Shown here: piece after piece, positions 22,376 to 33,300 of the stretch
Position numbering within the stretch: the first letter of the stretch is position 1
How the letters are laid out: each line of letters opens with the position of its first letter
Origin: Clusia tigrina
Lineage: Eukaryota; Arthropoda; Insecta; Diptera; Clusiidae
Assembly: GCA_920105625.2 (NCBI GenBank)
Contig: OV050033.1
Coordinates: 129,703,821-129,767,820 of the forward strand
Direction: 5' to 3'
Length of the DNA stretch: 64,000 bases
Made by a program: the position numbers and the translations under genes
The notes under the pieces: generated by a model
Seen by the model: only the letters and a program-made list of their open reading frames with translations
What the model was told of the DNA's origin: nothing
The model's database searches: none

Positions 22376-22588
22376 ATAGTAAGAAATAAATTATTGTCAA
22401 TTAAGAGTAAAGCAACATCAAGTAAGAAGTAAAGTAATGTCCAGTTAGAAGTAAAGTAATCTCAAGTAAGAAGTAAAGTAATATCAAGTAAAAAGTAAAG
22501 TAGTGTCAATTAAGAGTAAAGCAACATCAAGTAAGAAGTAAAGTAATGTCCAGTTAGAAGTAGAGTAATATCAAGTAAGAATTAAAGT
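22376..22588. repeat. 22-bp minisatellite, right part
   Basis: About nine more units of the AAGTAAGAAGTAAAGTAA-type repeat, including one higher-order piece: a segment containing TCAATTAAGAGTAAAGCAACA occurs twice about 107 bases apart. The array is broken at its right end by the 3' tail of the LINE at 22590. Confidence 0.8.
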
Positions 22589-22612
22589 AAGTGAGTGAGT
22601 GAGTGAGTGAGG
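22589..22612 (-). repeat. (TCAC)n 3' tail of the LINE
   Basis: Six GTGA repeats on the plus strand at the exact junction between the minisatellite and the LINE 3' untranslated region. Confidence 0.7.
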
Positions 22613-22968
22613 TTTATTTCAATTATTCTTTTTACAATTTTTGTTACAATTTCATGGTATCTCGCGAAGTCTTTAAGGCTTGTCTGCGAGAAAATTTGAA
22701 ATAGTAATAAATTAATTAAAAATAACAATAGATATTCAAATAATAAATTACAATAGTTCAATTATAATACAAATTTAAAGTACGATTATAAGTTATAAAT
22801 TTAAAGTATAATTATAAACTACAATTATAAAGTTTAAAAACTTATCAAGGAGCAATGTAATTGAATAAGGAGAAGGAAAAAGAGTACAATTTAAAACATT
22901 ATTATTAGTACATGGATGACCATTATTTAGAAGCGAAAATAAACATTATTTAGAGGTGAAAATAAACA

Positions 22969-24831
22969 TTAGTTCTGAATATAATGGAGTTTGATATTTC
23001 TATTTCGCTGATGTTTCTGAGCTTGGTGATCGTTCGCTATGTTTGCTGGCAGCTGATTCAGAATTTTGGGTATAACAACATCGAGAGTGCGTTTTCCATA
23101 ATTGTTGTAGAAATGGGCAACTTTAACTCTCCCGCCTGTTCGGTGTCGCGTGCTATACTCGTGTTGAATTTGAATCCTGAAGCGCTTGTCGTCGAAGAAC
23201 TCGCTTAGTAGACTGCTCTTAAATAGGTCATCAACCGTCAAGACTTGGAGCAGCTTCCAGACTGGGATACTGCTGTCGTGACGGTGGTAGGTTTTTTTCT
23301 TGGCCAGTATTTTAAGAATAGCGTTTTGACTTTTTTGTGCGTCAGAGGAGTGGGTTGACGAGCTCCATGCGGTGATGCCGTGGCGGATGTAAGATTCGCA
23401 AAGTGCCAAGTAAGCCTGCCTGAGTATCGAGTAGTTACATGCGTAGCTTAGGTGGTGCATCATATACGATGTTCTGCGTAGTTTTGCTCGGAGTTGTTTG
23501 ATGTGTGCGTGCCATTTCAAGTGTGTGTCCACGACCACGCCCAGGTATTTGTATTCTTCCACTATTTCAATTATTGTTTGGCAATCGTCATCTGAGGAGC
23601 TTCTGGTTTGGTGATTGTGCAGGCATGACGTACTATGAAATTTTATTTGTATCTGGGAACGTGGCATGCGTATCGAGCGAATGTGCATAATTTTTGTTTT
23701 TGCAGCATTTATCGATAGACCGTTATCGTGAGACCATCTTGCAATAGCATCGAGCTCGCTTTGCATTATTTTTGTTGCAGTGTTAAGATCCTTATGTGCA
23801 ACCACTATGGCAGTGTCATCGGCGTAGGCATAAACTTTGCTGTTCTGGAGTGCTCTCAACATTTCGTTTGCGTAAATTATATATAGAAGTGGCCCCAGTT
23901 TGGATCCTTGTGGTACGCCGTGTTTAATGTATACTGGCGCGCTTAGATTGTCTTTAATTTTTACTTGGTAAGAGCGTAACGTCAGGTAATTTTCAAGCCA
24001 TTTAAGGCACTCACCTCGAAGGCCGGCGCGTTCGATTGCTTCCAAGAGTTTTTTATGCGACAGCGTGTCGAAAGCTTTTCTAAAATCGACGAAAAGTACC
24101 AGGCTGTGACAATTCTTGCTCAGATTTTCATTCAAATCGCTTGCAAAGTTACCGAGAAGCTTGTTAATATTTTTCCCTTTTTGGAAGCCATACTGGTTAC
24201 TTGCAATTATTTGATATTTTTCAATAAAAACGTTGAGCCTGCGCAGCACGATTTCCTCAATTATTTTTTCTAGCACCGGCAATATCGCTATTGGTCGATA
24301 GTTACCAACATCTGACTTATCCCCGCTTTTATAAATAGGCCGAATAGTTGAGAGTTTAAGAGCTTGTGGCATCTTATTCTGTTCGAGGCTCATGTTGATA
24401 AGTTTTGTTATTACCGGCGCCATCACTACAGCATTATTTTTCAGGTCTGCTGGTCGGATCGCATCGTGTCCTGGACTTTTTTGAGAATTCAGACCGTAGA
24501 GTATGTTCAGGACTTCGGCTTCACTCGCGCTTTCCATGTAAATTGAGTTTCTTATGTTTAAGTTTGTGGTGTGAAAGGTTTTAATATCGCATTCATGTAT
24601 GGTGTTTTGGATATTTTGATCAATGCTGACTGCAAATTTATTTGTTAATGTCTGTAAATCATCGTATTTGAAATTTTTAATCAATATATCGTCTAATTTA
24701 TTGCTTTTTTTGCCAATAATTTCATTAACGATTTGCCATGTTTCTCTAAAATCGTACTTGTTTTTGTAAAATTGAATTTTATAACAATCGTTTTTCGCGC
24801 GTTCTAATTTTTTGTTTAGTATATTTCTCAA
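22969..24831 (-). CDS. LINE reverse transcriptase, uninterrupted frame
   Basis: RNA-directed DNA polymerase of the CR1/jockey-like element, 620 residues open from the first ATG. Visible blocks: LSTIRPIYKSGDKSDVGNYR (about residues 160-179), LPVLEKIIE, motif A LFVDFRKAFD (about 246-255), GVPQGSKLGPLLY (about 305-317), motif C YADDTA (336-341), a thumb segment with KYLGVVVDTHLKWHAHI, and an LR-rich C-terminal domain. All catalytic Asp residues are present and there is no stop or frameshift, unlike every other LINE piece in the window, so this is a comparatively young insertion. The frame stays open upstream of the ATG to about 25011 (WLSEDLLK, KDRISEREY), so the ATG is not the true start. It probably cannot work alone because its endonuclease is detached and 5'-truncated. 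Confidence 0.85.
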   Translation of the reverse strand: MRNILNKKLERAKNDCYKIQFYKNKYDFRETWQIVNEIIGKKSNKLDDILIKNFKYDDLQTLTNKFAVSIDQNIQNTIHECDIKTFHTTNLNIRNSIYMESASEAEVLNILYGLNSQKSPGHDAIRPADLKNNAVVMAPVITKLINMSLEQNKMPQALKLSTIRPIYKSGDKSDVGNYRPIAILPVLEKIIEEIVLRRLNVFIEKYQIIASNQYGFQKGKNINKLLGNFASDLNENLSKNCHSLVLFVDFRKAFDTLSHKKLLEAIERAGLRGECLKWLENYLTLRSYQVKIKDNLSAPVYIKHGVPQGSKLGPLLYIIYANEMLRALQNSKVYAYADDTAIVVAHKDLNTATKIMQSELDAIARWSHDNGLSINAAKTKIMHIRSIRMPRSQIQIKFHSTSCLHNHQTRSSSDDDCQTIIEIVEEYKYLGVVVDTHLKWHAHIKQLRAKLRRTSYMMHHLSYACNYSILRQAYLALCESYIRHGITAWSSSTHSSDAQKSQNAILKILAKKKTYHRHDSSIPVWKLLQVLTVDDLFKSSLLSEFFDDKRFRIQIQHEYSTRHRTGGRVKVAHFYNNYGKRTLDVVIPKILNQLPANIANDHQAQKHQRNRNIKLHYIQN

Positions 24832-25011
24832 AGTTTTATATTCTCTTTCACTTATCCTATCTTTTGGTTTCGATAACCATTTTTTATAAAGTTTATCCCT
24901 TTTATCACAGCATTTTAGAAGGTCTTCACTTAGCCACGGGTTATTTTTTCTTCTTTTAATTTTTTTTGCATCTGTCTGGCAGTCATTGTATATGTTTATA
25001 CTCTTTACCTG

Positions 25012-26103
25012 TAAAAAAGGTAAATAGGGTATACTAACTTTGTGCTTTTGAGAGGGGTTGCAATTTCAAGAAGGAGGCGTGGTAGGTATGGACATACATA
25101 TATATACAGATATGATCAGAATCACTTTCTAAGCAATTTTTATTTTGTCCGTCCGTCTGTCCGTCTGTCCGTCTGTGGCCACTTTTTTTCTACACCGTTA
25201 GAGCTATCTTAATGAAATTTTGCAAAAGTATAGTCTGGACAAAGATACAGAACCAGATTGCTATATGGGCCGATTTGGACAAAGACCACGCCTACCTCCC
25301 ATATAAGGAACTTTTTTCACCTTTTTTAATATTACTATAACTTCGGTCCAATTGACGGAAACGTGATGTGGCAGATATGGAGATGTGGGTCCTACTAAAG
25401 ACTGTGCAAAAAGTGGGCGGTGTATATTAACTGCCACGCCCACTATTAATAAATATTCATATCTTAAGATCTGGTAGAGATTTACGGACGAAATTTTACG
25501 GGAAGGAACATTATAAAGCTATCTGCAACAAATGGGGCTGATCAGAGAATAGACAAGCCCACTTCTGATATAGGGAACTTTCGCTAAAATTGAAATTAGC
25601 GTACCTATGCTCGTATTGATACCAGCGGAATAAAAATTTGCAGAAATATACATGGGGTCCGTAATAGTGTGTGTGCAGAATATGGAGATCATACTAGAAC
25701 TGCCACGCCAACAATTAGCCAAAAATCATTACTCTGTTCCTATTAAAGATTTTTCAACGAAATTTCACAGGAAGGTTGCGGGTACTAACATTAAACACCA
25801 CACAAAAAATGGACGTGTTATTTCTACAGCCACGCCCGCTATTCACATATTATTATAACTTACTACCTATATAATATTTTTGGACGAAATTTTGCGTTAG
25901 TGGTTATATTGACACTACAAAGCCATACACAGGAAATGGGGTCGATATAATCAATTCAAGGTACCCTACCGAAAATTTCCGTAGATATGCTCCTAAGGAT
26001 GCTTTATGAAGAAAACATCGCCATTGTTGAACTCGCAAGGACAAGAAAAGGTAAAGGGTATTTCGTAGTCGGTCTAACCCGACTTCAGACTTCTTTACTC
26101 GTT
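25012..26103. mobile_element. 1.1-kb non-coding dispersed repeat (copy A), inserted in a LINE
   Basis: This interrupts the LINE between its endonuclease and RT parts. It has a GTCCGTCTGTCC stutter near 25150, several GCCACGCCC words, and ends with TTCTTTACTCGTTTT. The last part is the inverted counterpart of 63285-64000 (for example AGAACTGCCACGCC and CGTAGTCGGTCTAA), with high similarity by eye. A diverged relative lies at 32345-32600. No transposase frame is visible, so it is non-autonomous or a fragment. The exact left edge is ambiguous because CTTTAC-like words occur on both sides. Confidence 0.7.
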
Positions 26104-26705
26104 TTAAACTTGTCTTGTAGTTCATTGTAAAAATCGTCTACATTTTCCAACGGAAAAACTTGCTCCCAATTTGTGTCATTTATTTGCACATGTACCCTAC
26201 TGTCGCATATTCTTTTATATACGCCCGAGATTTGTTCTTTCTCGCTGCTATTGTTGTTGAATGTAACACCACAGAACAAATAGTAGTGGTCCGCGATTGT
26301 TGTTGTTATTATACTTGCGCTAACTTGGGTATTTTTAGAACGCACCAGCATATGATCGATGTTGCTGCTAATGCCTCTGCCTACATCCACTCGCGTGCTC
26401 GCATTGTTTACGCTCTCAATACCGTTCGCCGACAGCATCTCTAAATAACGCGCAGTTGACCTACAGTCGGTTTTGTGCCAATCTATATTCATGTCGCCAA
26501 TTATGATCATATTTTTTCTAGCATTTACTTGAATAATCATTTGCTCCAACTCGTTTATGAAGATGTGAATATTTTGCGACGGAGGTCTGTACACTGCTTG
26601 TATGAGGAAATGTTGATTATTGGCGCACATATTAATTGTCATTGTTTCAAAAGAGAGAGTGGTAAAGAGACAAACCGCAGTGGTGGCAATTTCATATCCT
26701 AGCAT
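26085..26705 (-). pseudogene. LINE APE-type endonuclease fragment, cut by an insertion
   Basis: The endonuclease half of the CR1/jockey-like element. Motifs: AVYRPPS (about residues 37-43), the catalytic IIIGDMNID (about 67-75), SSNIDHMLV (about 113-121), and a terminal IADHYYLF where the family has SDH (Ser replaced, Asp-His kept). The frame runs on as NDTNWEQVF...ELQDKF and then enters the inserted repeat, which supplies the stop at 26085-26087. The 5' part of the domain is missing. Confidence 0.8.
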
Positions 26706-26854
26706 ACCACTGAAGTATTTTAGGAGCGTATTAGGGTTCCCGATAGCTCTTCAAATAATACTACAACAATCCAATTTCGTTTACTAAAATAGTCCCTTTT
26801 TGTATGAAAGTGTCATTTAAATAGGAGTCCTCATGCCATCGTTTTGAAAGCCTC

Positions 26855-27000
26855 TCAGGACTCCTATTATGATCACGTTTCTCAATTTTGTAAACATTTT
26901 AGCACTCCTATTTAAATCTCGTTCCACATTTTGTAAGCCTCCTATTCTGATCCGTTTCACAATTTTGTAAGCTCTTTTGGAGTCCTATATTGGTACAAGA
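26855..27000. repeat. Irregular tandem repeat, unit about 40 bp
   Basis: CTCCTATT(C/T) starts near 26861, 26905 and 26940, with a GTCCTATATT variant near 26983. Each is followed by a TTTCxCAATTTTGTAA-like tract. Spacing is 35-44 bases. Confidence 0.55.
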
Positions 27001-27010
27001 TTATCATTTA

Positions 27011-27759
27011 GGAGAGTTTCTAAACCCATATGATTGCAATTGATTAATCCAGATACGCTTCAAAAGATAGTTGGTGGATATACTCGTATATACACGAAAT
27101 TTAAACTGCCGCTTTTTAAGCTTAATTCAAAAATCGATACTAATTTAAAAATGATATAAAATAGAAATGCTATCAACTTAAACATTTTTTATTAAAACAT
27201 AATAAAATGTTTGTATTATTTTATTATTTATTATAAAAATATATATTTATTATAAAAACATAAACCATTATACATTCTTCTAAGCCACAGGTTTATTTAA
27301 TTTATATATCCTTTTAAAAGGACATGACTCCTCTTCTCTTAACAAATTCCCTTCGTCCTTTTTGTGTAGTTCTCTCCGGCTAGTGCATTTATCAGTCGCC
27401 CATCGGTCTACATCTCCGGCATGTCACTCCGCCCTTTCTTTCCCTAGATGCACGCTCGGGGGTGATTTGGAACCATTTTGAGGATATGTTGGAGAATATT
27501 TCTTCATTTGCGTTAAAGTGACGAACAAATGCAACTTTCTGAAAAATTTTGGATGGGGTCTTCTAAATTAGTCTTGAACATTTCATCTTCCGGCAAATGA
27601 ACTGACTTTTAAATATGAATGAATGAGTACAAAGTTTGCGAGCTCTTCTACAGAAAGTTACAACTCTTCCTGAAATTTTTTAAATTAATTTTACGTGCGA
27701 ATTTGGTTTTTCAGAACACGGAACATCCATTGTACTATATTTGTTGCTTCATTTTAATT
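27011..27759. other. Intergenic, nothing recognised
   Basis: AT-rich near 27100-27320, otherwise featureless. No gene was found. Confidence 0.45.
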
Positions 27760-28110
27760 TTATTTGAATCGACCTGATTTGTGAACAAACCTCAGTAGAT
27801 CCTGTGTCCCTACGTAGGCAAATTTAGCTCTATCTAGGATGTCACTGCCAAATATCTTGAACCTGATTCTAGCGAAAGCGGGGCATATACACAAAAAGTG
27901 GGCATCCCTCTTATCGTCCTCTCCACAAGCCTGTGCAAAGTGACTGCAATGCCTACGAGTAGCCCATGCAAAATAACCTGTCATCAGTCCTACTAGAAGT
28001 CAGCAGAAGTCTCCTAGTAAGTGTTAGAAAAAACCTTAACGTTCTATCGGAATTAACAGGCAGCATAGCCTTTGTTCATCTACTGCCTCTTTAGCCCCCT
28101 ATTCACGACT
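27760..28110 (-). pseudogene. LINE C-terminal tail fragment
   Basis: On the minus strand VGLMTGYFAWATRRH (the LxGLLTGHC segment) is followed by ACGEDDKRDAHFLCICPAFA, a complete C-x-E-D...HFLCxCPAFA knuckle, then RIRFKIFGSD and DLLRFVHKSGR, the usual closing segment. The last 74 residues are open and well preserved. It is a remnant only. Confidence 0.75.
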
Positions 28111-28600
28111 CTGTGCACAGCCATTAGAGCCAATCACTGATAGTGGCTCTAATGGCAGCAAAGATACAGGGTTTGCACAAGGGTTTAATTAGTTATGGCA
28201 TAAGGGTATCATCTACAAAATTCAGAAGCACATCCCCGAATATAGTAATATTTTGAGGTCCTACCTCTTTGATCGAAACTTTAAATGGATGTAAATTGGG
28301 AGCTATTTGAGATTTCGGTATGAAATTATGACACAAAATAGATATGACAAATTATTTAAGACAGAAACACATTCCAAATAATTGTACGCCAACTTAGAAT
28401 ATTATTGTTGTTTTCTGATTGTACTATGATTGATGATAATGAAACTTAATGATAATTTATCTACTCGTAATACTCTTATCTACAATTCTATCGATTGTAT
28501 CTTCAGTCAATGAAACCAATCACAGAAGTATAGTATCAGATTAATATGAATTGGCGGCACTATCTGGTCGTGCGTCCACATTTTCTACCATTACTGCCTA
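28111..28600. other. Intergenic, nothing recognised
   Basis: No gene or repeat was recognised. Confidence 0.4.
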
Positions 28601-28778
28601 TTTTTATATGTCTGCCTCTAAACTAATACTCCCGCACACTGGTAATGGTCACTTCCTACTTTCATATGTGTAACTCTAAACTCCATATCCAGCATAGTGC
28701 CACTCATTACTTCCTACTTTCTTTATGTGTGCCTCTAATCTCGTACTCCAGCACACTGCCCTCTTCACTTCTTGGTCG
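28601..28778. repeat. Three-copy tandem repeat, unit 59 bp
   Basis: Units start at 28601, 28660 and 28718. Each reads TTT..ATATGTxTGxCTCTAA, then TACTCCxGCACACTG, then CACTTCxTxC. Divergence between units is moderate. Confidence 0.75.
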
Positions 28779-30184
28779 TGACTCGAGTTACTCAAACAAC
28801 CATAAATCTAGTAGCCAACATTATGCTATTCTATTGTTCTATAAACGCTGCAATGCCCTTTCCCTGCTTTTATTTTTTGTTTACTATAAGTTCACTACGT
28901 ATTGAAGCTTTACAAGTGTTTCGCTGGGTGTCCATGGAAGATTAATAGGCTTTAATCTGTTTATGAATTAAGTTGATAAACTACTGGGACTTCTTTGGCT
29001 TGTATTCAAGCTCACTGAAGCGTCCTCATTAATTACTTTTACTGTTTGTATCTAATATTTTGTTTTGTTTTGTTATATGGTCTTCCGCTAGAGTAGCCAA
29101 GCAACCATTGTTATTGCAAAACCTAAATTCTGTTTATCATTGCAGGCTTTTCGAATTGTCAACAATAATAAGAGGCAAAAATAAACAAACAAAGGACTTA
29201 TACCAGTAGCAAAGGACAAGGACTGCAAGGACGACGGGGTGGCGGCAGCAAAGAGAAATTAATAAAATCCCCAATAGAGAAAATCAAGCATTACGTGCAA
29301 TCAACGCTTAATAAACATTGACAGTTGCTAATGGCATTAACGCAAACATCCCATAAAAATTCCAAGCGAGCATAATAGAGAGTCAGGAAAAGTAAGAAAG
29401 AAAGAGAGGCCGAGAGAGGGTGAGGAGCCCAACTGATAGAGTTTGAGAAATATAGGGGAGGTACGCGCCCAGTGACAGTGCAATGTAACAGGAAAACACC
29501 ATACAGAAAGTGGGGAAAAGAAAGCAACAGAACAACGAGCAGAACTATCGCCTTATCGCCCTCACAGCTTCAGAGGTAATCCTTGAACGCAGCAGAGTGG
29601 ATGCTGCCGGACCCCCGGAACCTTCGACATTCATATCCAATTTTGTGTAGCACAAACTGCGCCTTCAAATTTCCATTGAGAGATGCGCTTGAATGAAAAT
29701 GACCATCAGCAATCCGCCGACACTACACGGATATCAGCCACTCCGCCTCCTCAGTGCCGTGCATTCATATACTAGCAGCGAGGATATTTCGTGCAGAGGA
29801 CATTGCGCCATGACGACATAAACAAAAATAATAACAAAACAAAGCAATCAAGAGAGTGAGAGCCAAGTTCCGTAGCGTGTGCTGATGCACGCAGGTGACG
29901 CCCTCTAAACGGAGGTCACATTCATTCCGAGCAGTGCTTGTGTTTGACCACCTCATCCCACCCCTTCAAAAGACTACAAAACAAAGTCAAAACAGGCTTT
30001 TCGAACTTAATTAAAATTGTCGTTCAACTCAATAAACACCGAGAAAAGAGGCATTCTATTCCATCAGAGGAACCGCGACACCATACCAGCCGCATTCACG
30101 GTCTCCCCCATCATCTGTATTCGGTGAGGAGGCAGAACATACCTGCACATCCGTCTGTGGTACTAGTTCAGCGTGTCAAACAAC
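28779..30184. other. Upstream region of the UNC-93-like gene
   Basis: No separate gene is recognised. It probably contains the promoter and 5' untranslated sequence of the gene starting at 30185, but no core promoter element could be assigned with confidence. The open frame at 29938-30210 is out of register with the real coding frame. Confidence 0.4.
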
Positions 30185-30337
30185 ATGGGAAGTCTACCGA
30201 ATTTACATGAATTGGAGCAAATTGAGCGCAAACGCGAGAAAAGGCGCGAGCGGGAGCATCGCGAAAAACTGCGGGAGCAGCGAGCGAGAGATTCGAGTCG
30301 GGACCGAGAGCGTTTGGCCATATTTGCTCATCGCAAG
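30185..30337 (+). CDS. UNC-93-like exon 1 (residues 1-51)
   Basis: Starts at the only ATG in frame before the donor (MGSLPNLHELEQIERKREKR) and ends at AAG|GTAAGT. The peptide is very rich in Arg, Glu and Lys (heptad-like RE/KR runs) and would form a charged cytoplasmic helix. The in-frame GTG codons upstream are not plausible starts in a eukaryote. Confidence 0.75.
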
Positions 30338-33300
30338 GTAAGTGAGGGAAAGAGAGAGAGATAGAGAGAGATTAAAAGAGTTGGAGCGAGTTTGCAAAGG
30401 ATTAAGCGAGAGAGTTGCCAGTTCTAAATAATTTAAGTATTCTAATAAAGTCATGTTAGTCCTTAAACGGATATCGTTGCTTCATTGAATGAATCCACTT
30501 ACCGCAAACTCTTGGGCCACTAATTAAAATTGGTTCTTTAATATAATCCCCAATGAAATGAATACTTGTAAAATAAACCAAGGTCTATTATATAAAAAAC
30601 AAGTAATCCCCACTGAAATTATTTAAACATGAAATGATAATTTAATACTCTAAAATAGATAGAATAATTTAAGTAAGACCCCAACAAAATGTAACAGAAC
30701 CCGTTATAGAACAATCAAATAATCCCCAAACCAAATAAAATAAAACTCAAAAGGGAAAAATTTTATTATCCCTAGTAAGATTATTTAAACATAAAATGCA
30801 ACATACTTAAATGTTCGTATATAAATCAGGGCTTAATATAGAAAAATCCATTAATCGCCAAACAAAATAGTATAAAGACTATTATAGAAAAATTAAATAA
30901 TCCCCAAAGAAACAAAAATAAACCCCAAACTAGAAAAATGAAATTATTCGCAGTGAAACTATTTAAGCATAAAACAGACCTGAACAAATAAACCGAACCT
31001 GAAAAAAGGAAAAATCTTCAGTGAAGTCTATCTCCAAATAAGTTGCAATAAAATCCTTGGAGAAAATTGAAATAATTCGCAGTATAACAGAAAACATAAA
31101 AAACTAAAGTCCCAATGATAAATATTTAATCAGACCACTATGGGTCCATTGGGATACCTCCGCGTGACACCACACCTCTACTTTACTCGTCAAACCATTT
31201 TGAGGATTTGTTCGACCTTCGCGCCGGACACTTCCGTAAGAGAGTTGAAAGCTTATTTGCCTAAAGAGCCCGCTCTGCTTCTAGTTAGAGCCGAGCACCT
31301 ACAGAAGAGATATTCCACAGTCTCCTCCTCCTACTCATCCCTACGGCCACATTAGCCTAGTCGTTAAGCAAGTGCCTTCTTCTGCCCAAGTCCCACTGGC
31401 CTCACGTCAGTTTACAGGTGGCAATTGGTATTCCAACCTCGGATCTGTCCGTACACAAAGGAAGGTTGGTACCCCATCTGGCTAGCTCATCAGTCCTATA
31501 GTTTCCCTCAATATCCCAATGCCCCGGAACCCATATTAGGCGTACCCTGAAAACGGTTCTGATATCATTTAGGGCTGCCAGGCGGTCCTGAGCAACCTTT
31601 GATTTCAGTGCCACCGAGTTCATTGACTTGATTTCCGCCTGGCTATCCGAGTAGATATTTATAATGTTTTTTGTTACGGCGTTTCTACTTAAGTAGACGG
31701 CTACCTCCTTTATGGCTAGGACCTCTGCTTGATGAACACAGCAGTCGTCGGTGAGACGGAACAAAAGTTCCAGTCCCAGTTCTTTTGAGAAAACTCCAAT
31801 ATCGACTCTATCGTCACGCTTGGATCCGTCGGTGTAGAAATTCAGTTCCCCCTTCTCCATGGCATGAGTGTCTGCCACTCCCTTCTAGACGGAATATGTG
31901 TCTTCAAGTGCCTATGTAAGTTGATATTAGATATAGAGTGGTCAATGTGTTGGATACAACAACTCCAGGTATGCACGATAGGCCAGTCTGCCGATCATTC
32001 CATAACGCCGTGCATTCAGCCTTAGCGCTGATGCGGCGGCCACTTGTGAGTGTGAATGGGGCGTATGTCTCATTTGGTACCACAAAGGATCTATCATGGC
32101 CTAAGTCTGCCTCTTTGGCGACCGCTCAACATACCTATCTACTACCTAACAAATTAAAATGCAGTACAAAATTAGGGAACTAATTGCAATATGATATTAT
32201 AGACGGGTCAATATTGACAACAACTATTGAGGCATCAATATTGACAATAACAATTGTCACACAATATCTATATACTCGTTCGATTATAAAATATTTATCA
32301 AGCAAGTTATTCAAAAGCTTTATTAATTAGTGCTAAATAAGATTTTGAGCTAAATACGGGCGTAACATATTAACTGTCGCGCCTACCTGCCTGTAGAACT
32401 GATACAGAGATGTAGAGAATACAAGCACAAAATCGTAAGAAGTGAGTCCTAACAAGTGAATGTGGTATTATGTCACATGTGCCCAATATTATCCCATGGT
32501 ACACAGTGACACCATCATTTCTATGGGAACCAACTCTCTTTAGGTATAATGTATCTTTTGGGCGGTGTAACCCCACTTCAGCCTTATCCACAATTCAAAC
32601 TAGTTTGCTGGTTTTCTTAAATATGTATTGAAAATTTCAAAAATATTTTGCAATATTTATTAACGTGAAAATGTTGGTTTTGTACCACTGTCAATGTAGT
32701 TAATGTACGTAAACGGAAGTCATTTCGTCAAACGTCCTTTCTTACGGAAGTACCGCGCTATACCTAGGTGAGATATAATATTGGCATCGTAGACACGTAA
32801 ACAAATAATCGCAATGTGCGAAAGAGATAGTTATATGTACAGCTTAACTATGAACTGTCGTCGTTTCGCTTATTTTGAACAAATTGTATATGAGTAGGGT
32901 ATCTGGTTGTCGGTGCTATACAATTCGTTATACCTACGTACCTTCCATTAGACCAAGTATCACAACAACAACCACATACTTTGACATTATTTTGTGCACC
33001 TGACCAAGGGGAACCCAATTTTGTTTGCATTCCTTCCCGCATCAGAAATGTTTGTTCATTGGCATAACTAATTTATTGAATGATATCGTTAAAAATTTCT
33101 GACTGAATAAATATAATAAAAATAGAAGTCGTAAATGATATTATATAAAAGTCATAAAATTTTCGCAAATATTGCAGTTTAAATCAAAGCAAAGCAATTT
33201 TCCACCCAAGGTTAACATTGTGTCAACTTTGAACTTTTCCACTTAACCAACGACCCTGAAAGAACTTAAAATTTAAAATTTAAATTGTATATTATGCTGG

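Larger units (their letters stand above)
22590..26740 (-). mobile_element. CR1/jockey-like LINE split by a 1.1-kb repeat
   Basis: A minus-strand non-LTR element whose 3' end is a tetranucleotide tail (GTGA/TCAC repeats, 22590-22612) inside the 22-bp array. It holds an open reverse-transcriptase frame (22969-24831, continuing open to about 25011) and, beyond a foreign repeat at 25012-26103, an endonuclease frame (26085-26705). Joining the two sides would restore the domain order endonuclease then RT, so the repeat landed inside the coding region. Endonuclease sequence fades near 26740 without its N-terminal part, so the copy is 5'-truncated. A short tandem tail suggests a CR1/L2-like rather than poly(A)-tailed jockey type. 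The family is inferred. Confidence 0.8.

Noticed and set aside
21885..22588. Possible CRISPR-like array
   Set aside because: Units are contiguous without unique spacers, and the genome is clearly eukaryotic.
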